A DNA stretch of 42,797 nucleotides. Origin: an uncultured Bacteroidales bacterium. GTDB taxonomy: Bacteria; Bacteroidota; Bacteroidia; Bacteroidales; Bacteroidaceae. The notes under the pieces are model-generated. The model did no database searches. It was not told where the DNA came from and saw nothing but the letters and a program-made list of their open reading frames with translations. Shown in pieces: positions 15,610 through 22,994 of this stretch (position 1 is the first letter of the stretch; each line of letters opens with the position of its first letter). Position numbers and translations under genes: made by a program. The stretch lies in contig CACXEH010000045.1 of assembly GCA_902766625.1 (NCBI GenBank), forward strand, positions 1 to 42,797, written 5' to 3'.

Positions 15610-17100
15610 ATGACAAAAACAGTGAAATCATTTGCCTACTGGCAATGGCGCACCATCATTGCAACAATGATAGGATATGCCTTATTTTATTTTGTTCGTA
15701 AGAACTTTTCATTTGCTATACCTGGTTTAAGTGCTGAATATGGCATAACAAAAACCAGTTTTGGTATTATCATGACATTAGTAACTGTCATATATGGTGT
15801 GTCACGTTTTTTGAATGGCATGGTGGCAGACCGTGTTAACGCGCGTTACCATATGGCTATAGGCCTTTTACTGTGCGCAATAGCCAACTATGCGTTTGGC
15901 TTCGGTGCAGATTTAAGTGCGATAATAACCGGAGAAACCAGTGGCCCGCAATTCACCAATACAATGGTACTGATATTTGGTATCATTGTATTAATAAACA
16001 ACTTTTTCCAAGGCGCAGGTTTTCCTCCGTGCAACAGATTATTGACCCACTGGGTTCCGGCCAATGAATTGGCTACCAAAATGTCAGTTTGGAACACCAG
16101 CCACTCTATCGGTGCAAGTATCGTTGCCATCATGTGTGGTTACATCATGGGAACATTTGGAACCAACATGGCTGCCAATCCTGACATCGTAGCTTCTGTT
16201 GCCGCTCACCTCAATGTCGACATGTCTGATGCTACACGCATGCAAGGCGTCATTGAGTCTGCTGCTCATATCGGTGCATGGAAGTACTGTTTCTGGATTC
16301 CTGCAACTATAGCATTGGCAGGTTCATTGGGCATTTTTATCTTCTTGCGCGACACACCGTCTTCTGTAGGTCTACCAGAAATACATAAAGTCAACAAGAA
16401 AGGCAAGGAAGGCGGAGCAGAGTACAAAGAATTCCTAAAACGCATGGTCTTCCGCAACAAGTGGATATGGATATTGGCTATTGCCGATTTCTTTGTTTAC
16501 ATTGTACGTTTCGCTGTACTCGACTGGGGACCGACATTCCTCAAGGAGGCTCGCCAAATGTCATTAGCCAATGCAGGATGGACGGTTGCTATTTTTGAGA
16601 TATTCGGTATTATCGGCATGTTGTTCTGGGGCTGGGCAACAGACAAATGGCTAAAAGGTAAAGCGCACCGCACATGTGTATTCTGCATGATTGGCGTGGC
16701 TATTTTCATGATTATTTTCTTATTGTTGCCTAAAGGCACGACAATGGTTCCGATGGTATTATGTCTTGCCATGGCAGGCTTCTGCATCTATGGCCCGCAA
16801 GCGCTTATCGGTATTTCCGCTTCAAACCAGGCAACCAACCGCGCCGCTGCAACAGCCAACGGTTTGGTCGGCATGTTTGCATACGCCAGCGGACTTGTTT
16901 CCGGCGTCGGTGTCGGCATGTTCATAGATTTCATGAACGGCATCAATCCGGACAAGAGCTGGGATTATGTGTTCATGGGCATGATCGGTATCGCTGTTTT
17001 AACGACATTCATCTTCTTGCTGATGTGGAATGCTAAGGCCGACGCTTATGACGAAGCAGAAAAGCTGACAACTGAAACAGCACAAGACAACCAAGAATAA
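15610..17100 (+). CDS. OPA-family organophosphate:phosphate antiporter (GlpT/UhpC-like), transporter 1
   Basis: The 496-residue protein has about 12 hydrophobic segments and the organophosphate:Pi antiporter signatures of the major facilitator superfamily. The arginines equivalent to E. coli GlpT Arg45 and Arg269 are Arg30 (FYFVRKNFS) and Arg300 (VYIVRFAVLDWGPTFL), and the GlpT His165 equivalent is in NTSHSIG. An insertion of about 35 residues (roughly 185-222) lies between helices 5 and 6 and is absent from transporter 2. The ATG at 15610 is chosen because the upstream extension to 15553 overlaps the previous gene and adds a polar, non-conserved tail. Likely substrate: a glycerol phosphate or other small phosphate ester. 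Confidence 0.88.
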   Translation: MTKTVKSFAYWQWRTIIATMIGYALFYFVRKNFSFAIPGLSAEYGITKTSFGIIMTLVTVIYGVSRFLNGMVADRVNARYHMAIGLLLCAIANYAFGFGADLSAIITGETSGPQFTNTMVLIFGIIVLINNFFQGAGFPPCNRLLTHWVPANELATKMSVWNTSHSIGASIVAIMCGYIMGTFGTNMAANPDIVASVAAHLNVDMSDATRMQGVIESAAHIGAWKYCFWIPATIALAGSLGIFIFLRDTPSSVGLPEIHKVNKKGKEGGAEYKEFLKRMVFRNKWIWILAIADFFVYIVRFAVLDWGPTFLKEARQMSLANAGWTVAIFEIFGIIGMLFWGWATDKWLKGKAHRTCVFCMIGVAIFMIIFLLLPKGTTMVPMVLCLAMAGFCIYGPQALIGISASNQATNRAAATANGLVGMFAYASGLVSGVGVGMFIDFMNGINPDKSWDYVFMGMIGIAVLTTFIFLLMWNAKADAYDEAEKLTTETAQDNQE

Positions 17101-17117
17101 TCTAAACACTCATTCCA

Positions 17118-17948
17118 ATGGATTTAGAACTAAAAAACAAATTATCACAAATCAAACATGTGGCATTAGACATGGATGGTACGATTTACATGGGTAACAC
17201 CATATTCCCCTACACTATTCCATTCTTGAACAAACTGCATGAACTTGGCATCACATACTCTTTCCTGACAAACAATCCGTCAAAGTCTATCGACGACTAT
17301 CTGAAGAAACTTGCCAAGATGGGTATCAATGCGACAGAGGAAGAAATCTACAACACCACGATTGCTACAATCGATTACATTCACGCCCATTATCCAAAGG
17401 CAAAGAAACTGTTCCTCCTGGGAACTCCAAGTATGATTTCTCAGTTTGAGAAAGCCGGATTCATCTCAGCCAAAGACGACGCTAATGACGTGCCTGATAT
17501 TATTGTAGCTGCCTTTGACATGACACTGACATACTCCCGTCTCTGTCGTGCTGCTTGGTGGATATCACAAAACATTCCATACATTGCAACCAATCCTGAC
17601 AGAGTTTGTCCGACCAATGAGAAGACAATCCTTGTTGACTGTGGTTCTATATGCAGGTGTCTGGAAAGTGCTACAGGCCGTCAGCCTGATATCACTCTCG
17701 GCAAACCTGATCCCAACATGCTGGTCGGCATACAACAGCAGCACCATTTGAAACCGGAAGAGATCGCCATGGTCGGTGACCGTATATACACAGACATCGC
17801 CATGGCACACAATGCCAACGCATTCGGCTGTCTGGTCCTCTCTGGTGAGACAACAATAGAAGTTGCCAAAGCCGCACCACGTCAGCCGGACCTTATTGCA
17901 GAGAACATCAAAGAGTTAGGCGAATTACTTGAAGCATCACGCAAATGA
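17118..17948 (+). CDS. HAD superfamily IIA phosphatase (AraL/NagD-like)
   Basis: The 276-residue hydrolase has all HAD motifs: nucleophile loop VALDMDGTIYMG (about residue 17), TNNPS for motif II, the Lys of TLGKPDPNML for motif III, and GDRIYTDIAMA for motif IV. The large cap between motifs II and III marks subclass IIA, which dephosphorylates sugar or glycerol phosphates. Bacillus AraL, a relative, is encoded next to AraM, and the same pairing occurs here with the G1P dehydrogenase. It starts 17 bp after transporter 1 and overlaps the next gene by 4 bp. It may release glycerol or dihydroxyacetone, or act as a safety valve against phosphate-ester build-up; the substrate is unproven. Confidence 0.87.
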   Translation: MDLELKNKLSQIKHVALDMDGTIYMGNTIFPYTIPFLNKLHELGITYSFLTNNPSKSIDDYLKKLAKMGINATEEEIYNTTIATIDYIHAHYPKAKKLFLLGTPSMISQFEKAGFISAKDDANDVPDIIVAAFDMTLTYSRLCRAAWWISQNIPYIATNPDRVCPTNEKTILVDCGSICRCLESATGRQPDITLGKPDPNMLVGIQQQHHLKPEEIAMVGDRIYTDIAMAHNANAFGCLVLSGETTIEVAKAAPRQPDLIAENIKELGELLEASRK

Positions 17949-19273
17949 CCAATCCATTATTTAATTTAGCAGCAAAGCGCAAGGCAGGGTTACTTTCAGG
18001 CATACCTTCTTTCTGTTGCAGCAACCGTTTTGTCATTGAGGCTATCTTTGAGCAGTCAAAGCGTTTTGATGACAAGGTGCTGATCGAAGCCACAAGCAAC
18101 CAAGTCAATCAGTTCGGCGGATACATCGGCATGAAGCCTGCCGACTTCCGTGATTACATCTACGGAATAGCTGATAAAGTCGGATATGACAAGTCCAATA
18201 TTATTCTCGGCGGCGACCATCTCGGTCCTCAGCCTTGGCAAGACCTGCCTGAGTCCACAGCGATAGAATACTCTAAGGAACTTGTCCGCCAATGCGTATT
18301 GGCCGGTTTCACCAAGATTCATTTGGACACCAGCATGCGTGTCGCAGACGACGACCGCAATCTGCCGCTGAGTAATCAGACAATTGCCCATCGCGGTGCC
18401 ATATTGATGAAAACCTGTGAAGAGGCCTTCACCGAGTTACAAAACCGGCAACCCGATGCCGTTCATCCTGTATTCATCATCGGCAGCGAAGTCCCTATCC
18501 CCGGTGGCGCACAACAGGAAGAGAAAATGCACGTCACCTCTCAGGAAGACTTTGCAAGTACAATTGAAGCATACAAAAAAGAGTTTGCGCAATTTGGCAT
18601 TGCTGACTTATTTAAATATGTCATTGCCGTTGTCGTACAACCCGGTGTTGAGTTTGGCGACGGTGATGTCCATAAATACAATCGCATGGATGCCTACCCC
18701 TTGACCCAAAAGCTCAAGGAATATCCCAATTTGGTGTTTGAAGGCCATTCCACTGATTATCAGTCAGCCCATAGCCTCCGCGAAATGGTTGAAGACGGCA
18801 TAGCCATTCTGAAAGTCGGCCCCGCCTTGACCTTTGCGGCCAGAAGAGGCTTGTTTGCATTGGCAAAGATGGAGGACGAATTGATAGACGACGCTGACTC
18901 ACGCTCACACTTCATACAGGTCTTGGACGACGTGATGGTAGAAAATCCGAAAGACTGGAAAAAATACTATCACGGTACAGACAAAGAGATTGCTTTGGCT
19001 CGCAAATACAGCTATTCTGACCGTTGCCGTTACTACATGGGAGACGCCCGTGTACAAAAGGCAATTGCCACACTGATTAACAATCTCAAAGATGTGGACA
19101 TCCCCATGGGTATGCTGGAGCAGTATATGCCTATCCAATTCATCAAAGTGCGCGACGGCAGACTTGCCAAGACGCCGGAGGCTTTAGTGAAAGACTGTGT
19201 TCTCGTTGTCATTGAAGACTACAATTATGCGACGAAGCACAATTATATGATCAGTTCGATTTTCAACAACTAA
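17945..19273 (+). CDS. GatZ/KbaZ-family protein, orphan (no GatY/KbaY partner)
   Basis: The 442-residue TIM-barrel protein matches the family of D-tagatose-1,6-bisphosphate aldolase accessory subunits (PF08013): CSNRFVIEA, LIEATSNQVNQFGGYIGM, ILGGDHLGPQPWQ, IHLDTSMRVADD, GSEVPIPGGAQ, FEGHSTDYQ and KVGPALTFAAR. In enterobacteria these proteins assist the catalytic GatY/KbaY aldolase, but no class II aldolase partner is encoded in this operon. Some stand-alone members have been reported to act as hexulose-phosphate 4-epimerases (fructose-6-P/tagatose-6-P), so an independent enzyme role is possible. The start forms an ATGA overlap with the HAD gene. A kinase-like or aldolase role in glycerol-phosphate metabolism cannot be excluded. 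Confidence 0.85.
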   Translation: MTNPLFNLAAKRKAGLLSGIPSFCCSNRFVIEAIFEQSKRFDDKVLIEATSNQVNQFGGYIGMKPADFRDYIYGIADKVGYDKSNIILGGDHLGPQPWQDLPESTAIEYSKELVRQCVLAGFTKIHLDTSMRVADDDRNLPLSNQTIAHRGAILMKTCEEAFTELQNRQPDAVHPVFIIGSEVPIPGGAQQEEKMHVTSQEDFASTIEAYKKEFAQFGIADLFKYVIAVVVQPGVEFGDGDVHKYNRMDAYPLTQKLKEYPNLVFEGHSTDYQSAHSLREMVEDGIAILKVGPALTFAARRGLFALAKMEDELIDDADSRSHFIQVLDDVMVENPKDWKKYYHGTDKEIALARKYSYSDRCRYYMGDARVQKAIATLINNLKDVDIPMGMLEQYMPIQFIKVRDGRLAKTPEALVKDCVLVVIEDYNYATKHNYMISSIFNN

Positions 19274-19288
19274 TTAAATTTATATAAT

Positions 19289-20674
19289 ATGTCTAGATTT
19301 CTTGATCCACCCGCAGCCAAACCGTTGCTGCCGAAAGAAAAAATCAATAAGATTTATTCATCCATGCGCTTCAGAGTGTTCATGGGTGCATTCATGGGCT
19401 ATGCCGGTTATTATCTTGTTCGCAAAAACCTGTCATTAGCCGCTCCTGACATGATCAGTCAGGGACTGATAGACAAAGGTAAAGTCGGTATAGCCATGTC
19501 GGCCGTATCCATTGCATACGCATTCAGTAAGTTTATCATGGGTACTGTGTCCGACCGTTCCGATGCCCGCAAGTTCCTCTGTGTAGGATTAATATTGTCT
19601 GCATTGACAATGATTTGCGTAGGTATCTTCCCGTTCAGTCCGACAAACATGGCTATGAATGCGGCAATCATCTTTGCCTTCATGCTCATAGTCGGATGGC
19701 TCTCCGGTATGGGATGGCCTCCGTGCGGCCGCATCATGGCGCACTGGTTCTCCCAGAATGAGAGAAGTTTCAAAATGTCCATATGGAATACCTCCCACAC
19801 CATCGGCAGCGGCTCGTTAGGTCTGCTGGCCATGGCTGGAGTTGTCATCTTCGGCTCTATGGGCATCGGCGAGACATGGCGTGCAGACTTCATCGTACCG
19901 TCGGTTGTCGCCCTACTGATTGTACTTTTCTGCTGGTGGTCATTGCGCGACACACCAGAGTCCTGCGGCTTGCCATCCATTCAGGATTACCGCCAAGACT
20001 ACAGCGGCGTCAAGACCAAAGAAGTTGCCGGAGAAAAGCTGCCTTTCAAGACGCTCTTTATCGACTACGTACTGAAGAACAAACTCTTATGGGTAATCGC
20101 CATCAGCAACGTGCTTGTTTATATGGTGCGCTATGGCGTCGGCGACTGGTCTCCCACCTATCTGCAGGAAGAACATATCATGGATGCCTCTGAGTGCAAA
20201 CTGGCTTTCTCCGTCCACAACTACGTCGGTGCCGTTGGCACTATCTTCATGGGCTGGATATCCGCAAAATTCTTCAAGGGACGCTGCGCACCTCCCAATG
20301 TTATCTGCATGATAATGGTATTCATCGGCACCATCCTGTATTGGCAGGCTCCAGCATTGGGTGGCGGCAATCCTGTCGTCACCAAGACACTTGTCTATAC
20401 GGCATTGGTTATTATAGGATTCTTCATCTATGGTCCTGTAGCCCTGATAGGTGTCCAGGCTCTGAACACGGTTCCGAAGAACGCTGCCGGCACAGCAGCC
20501 GGTTTCGTCGGACTGTTTGGCTATCTTTTTGGCGACTCTCTCGCTTCAAAGATAATCATCGGACACATTGCCGAGAGCAGTTGGAACACTGCCAACCTGA
20601 TGTTTGTCATCGGCAGCGCCATCGGTATTGTCCTCTGCGCACTACTTTGGAACAGCGAGAAAAACGAAGCCTGA
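19289..20674 (+). CDS. OPA-family organophosphate:phosphate antiporter (GlpT-like), transporter 2
   Basis: The 461-residue protein has about 12 membrane segments and the strongest GlpT signatures in the window: Arg45 in YYLVRKNLSLAAPDM, NTSHTIG with the substrate-site His, and Arg281 in LVYMVRYGVGDWSPTYL. It lacks the periplasmic insertion of transporter 1. It most likely exchanges sn-glycerol-3-phosphate or a close analogue for phosphate across the inner membrane. It is the last gene of the operon, 15 bp after the GatZ-like gene and followed after 23 bp by a strong terminator. Two diverged OPA carriers in one operon suggest two different phosphate-ester substrates. Confidence 0.9.
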   Translation: MSRFLDPPAAKPLLPKEKINKIYSSMRFRVFMGAFMGYAGYYLVRKNLSLAAPDMISQGLIDKGKVGIAMSAVSIAYAFSKFIMGTVSDRSDARKFLCVGLILSALTMICVGIFPFSPTNMAMNAAIIFAFMLIVGWLSGMGWPPCGRIMAHWFSQNERSFKMSIWNTSHTIGSGSLGLLAMAGVVIFGSMGIGETWRADFIVPSVVALLIVLFCWWSLRDTPESCGLPSIQDYRQDYSGVKTKEVAGEKLPFKTLFIDYVLKNKLLWVIAISNVLVYMVRYGVGDWSPTYLQEEHIMDASECKLAFSVHNYVGAVGTIFMGWISAKFFKGRCAPPNVICMIMVFIGTILYWQAPALGGGNPVVTKTLVYTALVIIGFFIYGPVALIGVQALNTVPKNAAGTAAGFVGLFGYLFGDSLASKIIIGHIAESSWNTANLMFVIGSAIGIVLCALLWNSEKNEA

Positions 20675-20697
20675 GCACATTTCTTGTAAATAAATAT

Positions 20698-20737
20698 AAG
20701 AGAGGCATCCTTGCGATGGAGCAAGGATGCCTCTCTT
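20698..20737. terminator. Strong bidirectional intrinsic terminator
   Basis: A 16-bp perfect stem (20699-20714 with 20721-20736), extendable by one A-T pair, encloses a 6-nt loop and is followed by TTTCTT on the plus strand. It lies between the convergent ends of the glp operon (20674) and the BspA-like gene (20764) and probably serves both. Confidence 0.92.
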
Positions 20738-20763
20738 TCTTGTTGTCATATTTTGATATCCTC

Positions 20764-21984
20764 TTATTTCATCAGCACCTTCTTGCCGTCACGGATATAT
20801 ATCTTCCCCTTTTGAGGACGGGACACCTCTTTCCCTTCAAGGTCATAATACGCAGATGCTTTGCACGGCTTTACCCTGACACTCTGGATACCCTCCGGAG
20901 CAGGCAGTTCCACAACGCCGCCCTTGAAGACATCCTCAGTCCAGCCTGCGGCAATGTAAGCCGCCCTCTTGCCGTAAGGCACTGTCAGCACACAACTCGG
21001 TGAGATATTCTTGAATGCATCTTTGCCAAAGGCATAAGGCTCCTCTATCAGGCTGGTCACCGCATCCAGCGCCGTACAGCCCTCGAATGCAGAGGCGCCA
21101 ATACCCTTTTTCACTGTTGCCGGTATAGTAATTTCCGGCAGGCTCCTGCATCCCCTGAAGGCACACGAGTCAATATATACAATATTATCGTTGACTATTG
21201 TCACCTTCTTCAGGCTGACGCAGCTGTCAAATGTCTCTGCCCTGATTCCCATGTTCTGCTTGTTGTGGAACTCCACAGTCTCAAGGCTGCGGCAATTCTG
21301 GAATGCGCCGACACCAATACTATATACTTTCGTAGAGATAATGGCTGATTTCAGGCCCTTGCAGTTCTTGAAGGCAGTCACTCCGATATGCGTCACTGTA
21401 TAGGGGATACCTATCTCCGACAGACTCTCACAGTTTAGGAAAGCACTTTGACCTATGCTGCTTACATGCACAGGAATATTGATATACTTGAGCTTGATGC
21501 AATCCTTAAAAGCATTGTTCCCTATCGTTTCAAGCGTGTTGGTATTAGGGAGTAATACAGTATCCAACTGATAGCAGTTTGAGAATGCCATGTCACCGAT
21601 ACTTATCAGACCACTCACTATATTCACCTTTTTCAGACGGACACAATTCGCGAATGCATTGTCTAATATATGCGTCAACTTGGAAGGAAAACTGACAGTC
21701 GTAAGATAATAACAATTTATAAACGCACTTGACCGGATTGTTGTTACCGGCAAACTTGCATAAGTGGAATTCCCAATATACATAGACACATTGGTTACAA
21801 TTTCTGCCGTGGTATTATTTTTAGAAGTTGGCCCCCAAACAATGGCGTAATGTTTTTGGGTAACAGGATCTGATTTATCGATATAAGCAACATTGCCCAC
21901 AGTTTTACCACGCACTATCTGCGAAGGCATACAATAAACGAACACCGCAACTAACAGGAAAATGCTTTTCAACAAACGCTTCAT
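20764..21984 (-). CDS. BspA-like leucine-rich repeat surface protein
   Basis: The 406-residue exported protein has a signal peptide (RLLKSIFLLVAVFVYCMPSQ) followed by about ten tandem 23-residue LRR_5 (Treponema/BspA-type) repeats with the pattern IGxxAFxNCxxLxxVxIPxxV. The array runs from about residue 75 to 345. After the repeats comes VYFxTPYG-like VPYGKRAAYIAAGW, then a short C-terminal module (YYDLEGKEVSRPQKGKIYI) seen on many Prevotella/Bacteroides secreted proteins. BspA-type proteins bind host proteins and mediate adhesion or coaggregation. The gene lies 41 bp downstream of a secreted hypothetical protein and may be transcribed with it. Confidence 0.9.
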   Translation of the reverse strand: MKRLLKSIFLLVAVFVYCMPSQIVRGKTVGNVAYIDKSDPVTQKHYAIVWGPTSKNNTTAEIVTNVSMYIGNSTYASLPVTTIRSSAFINCYYLTTVSFPSKLTHILDNAFANCVRLKKVNIVSGLISIGDMAFSNCYQLDTVLLPNTNTLETIGNNAFKDCIKLKYINIPVHVSSIGQSAFLNCESLSEIGIPYTVTHIGVTAFKNCKGLKSAIISTKVYSIGVGAFQNCRSLETVEFHNKQNMGIRAETFDSCVSLKKVTIVNDNIVYIDSCAFRGCRSLPEITIPATVKKGIGASAFEGCTALDAVTSLIEEPYAFGKDAFKNISPSCVLTVPYGKRAAYIAAGWTEDVFKGGVVELPAPEGIQSVRVKPCKASAYYDLEGKEVSRPQKGKIYIRDGKKVLMK

Positions 21985-22025
21985 GTCTTCCTTTTTCTAT
22001 TTAATACCCCTGCAACATAAACACA

Positions 22026-22577
22026 TTATGGTACCCACTGAAAGTCATATACTTCAATTTTGACATGAAAAATACCTGTGGTGCATATCGTAAAATGCAT
22101 ACCACTTTGAGCCCAGAGTCCCGCCAATTCCTCTTCTGAATAGTCTGGATAATCTTCCCAATCAATTGGTTCTGACCCATTTTGCGAACAATACATATTA
22201 TATATACCATAATATCCATCTGGAGAGACCAGACAACCATTATTCGCATAAGTCCAAAAACCGTCAATTTCATAAGATTCTGGAACGTAGTCATATACTG
22301 CAAAACAACTGTCACAAATATCAGAATAGTTTGAATAGACTTTTACTTTATACGTCACTCCATTCGTGAGTTCTCTATATAAAAATATTGTATCTTCCGC
22401 AATAGGATCTATCAAAGGCTCCACCATTGGTAAAATAGTCTCATCATTACACTCCACAAAATCAGACGGATCAGTAGATTCATATTCATAGATTTTAACC
22501 CACTGATACTCAGCTTTCACATTTACTATGCATGCTAAAAACACAATGATGCATGCAATTAATTTTCTTTTTTGCAT
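22026..22577 (-). CDS. Secreted hypothetical protein
   Basis: The 183-residue protein starts with a clear signal peptide (KRKLIACIIVFLACIVNVKA, cleavage near residue 22). The mature part is acidic and aromatic-rich, with six Cys residues (for example DICDSCFAVYDY and MYCSQNG), suggesting disulfides in a secreted protein. I do not recognise a family. It has its own predicted promoter with a palindrome array upstream, and the BspA-like gene follows 41 bp downstream. An overlapping ORF on the same strand (22001-22315) has unlikely composition and was not called. Confidence 0.7.
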   Translation of the reverse strand: MQKRKLIACIIVFLACIVNVKAEYQWVKIYEYESTDPSDFVECNDETILPMVEPLIDPIAEDTIFLYRELTNGVTYKVKVYSNYSDICDSCFAVYDYVPESYEIDGFWTYANNGCLVSPDGYYGIYNMYCSQNGSEPIDWEDYPDYSEEELAGLWAQSGMHFTICTTGIFHVKIEVYDFQWVP

Positions 22578-22645
22578 TATTCTTTATTTTTTTAGATTAA
22601 ACATATATTAAATAAATTAAATTCTCAAGAATAGATTTTCACGGG

Positions 22646-22677
22646 CAAATATAAAAAAAAAAGTTTTTACACCACAA
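22646..22677 (-). promoter_or_regulatory. Predicted promoter for the secreted hypothetical / BspA pair
   Basis: On the minus strand TTTG-type bases (TTG at 22675-22677) are followed by 21 bp and TATATTTG (22646-22653), a good TAnnTTTG box. The leader would be about 65 nt. Repeat array 2 begins about 110 bp upstream of the -7 box. Confidence 0.5.
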
Positions 22678-22764
22678 ACTTTTTACAAATTTTTTTTAAA
22701 AAATTGGGATTGTCCATCCAAAAGAGAGCATATAAAGCAACATCTTGACGGCGATATTTTTTCA

Positions 22765-22844
22765 GTTCCAAAGGCCGGAATGTAAATTCCATGGGATGGA
22801 ACGTAAGTTCCATTGGCTGGAATATAAATTCCACCAGATGGAAC
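22765..22844 (-). repeat. Palindromic repeat array 2 (four units, 21-bp period)
   Basis: The units are GTTCCAAAGGCCGGAAT (22765-22781), ATTCCATGGGATGGAAC (22786-22802), GTTCCATTGGCTGGAAT (22807-22823) and ATTCCACCAGATGGAAC (22828-22844), with spacers gtaa, gtaa and ataa. A decayed fifth unit may follow at 22849-22865. The minus-strand flank after the first unit is CTGAAAAAATATCGCCG, similar to CTGAAAAAGTTGTGCCG at array 1. The array lies in a 417-bp gap between a terminator and the promoter of the secreted hypothetical gene, and no supported gene covers it. Confidence 0.87.
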
Positions 22845-22958
22845 GGAACATTCAACGGGAATAACACAAAACACGTTCCCCGACAAGTCAGAATAAGAGA
22901 CGATATGAAAAAATAAATTTATGACCTGCAGGCACCGATATCATGACAGATATACAGA

Positions 22959-22992
22959 GCCCATGACGGGCAGATATAAGCCCGTCATGGGC
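22959..22992 (-). terminator. Intrinsic hairpin after the LolC/E-like gene
   Basis: A perfect 13-bp GC-rich stem (22959-22971 with 22980-22992) with an 8-nt loop begins 2 bp after the stop codon of the permease gene. The following minus-strand sequence has only a weak U run (TCTGTATATCT), so termination may be partial. It separates the DUF4494-yggS-lol operon from the array-2 region. Confidence 0.75.
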
Positions 22993-22994
22993 AA

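Noticed and set aside
20194..21003. 269-codon plus-strand ORF spanning transporter 2, the terminator and the BspA gene
   Set aside because: It runs through a strong terminator and out of frame over two well-supported genes. The composition is Arg/His/Cys-rich.
22001..22315. 104-codon minus-strand ORF overlapping the secreted hypothetical gene
   Set aside because: The competing frame has a clear signal peptide and balanced composition. This one is Met/Ile/Val-rich without motifs.
22667..22867. Calling the three array-crossing ORFs (9714-9908, 22667-22867, 36265-36483) as genes
   Set aside because: The open frame follows from the 21-bp repeat length. The DNA-level dyad symmetry is the stronger signal, so they are described as repeats, with the coding option kept as a finding.
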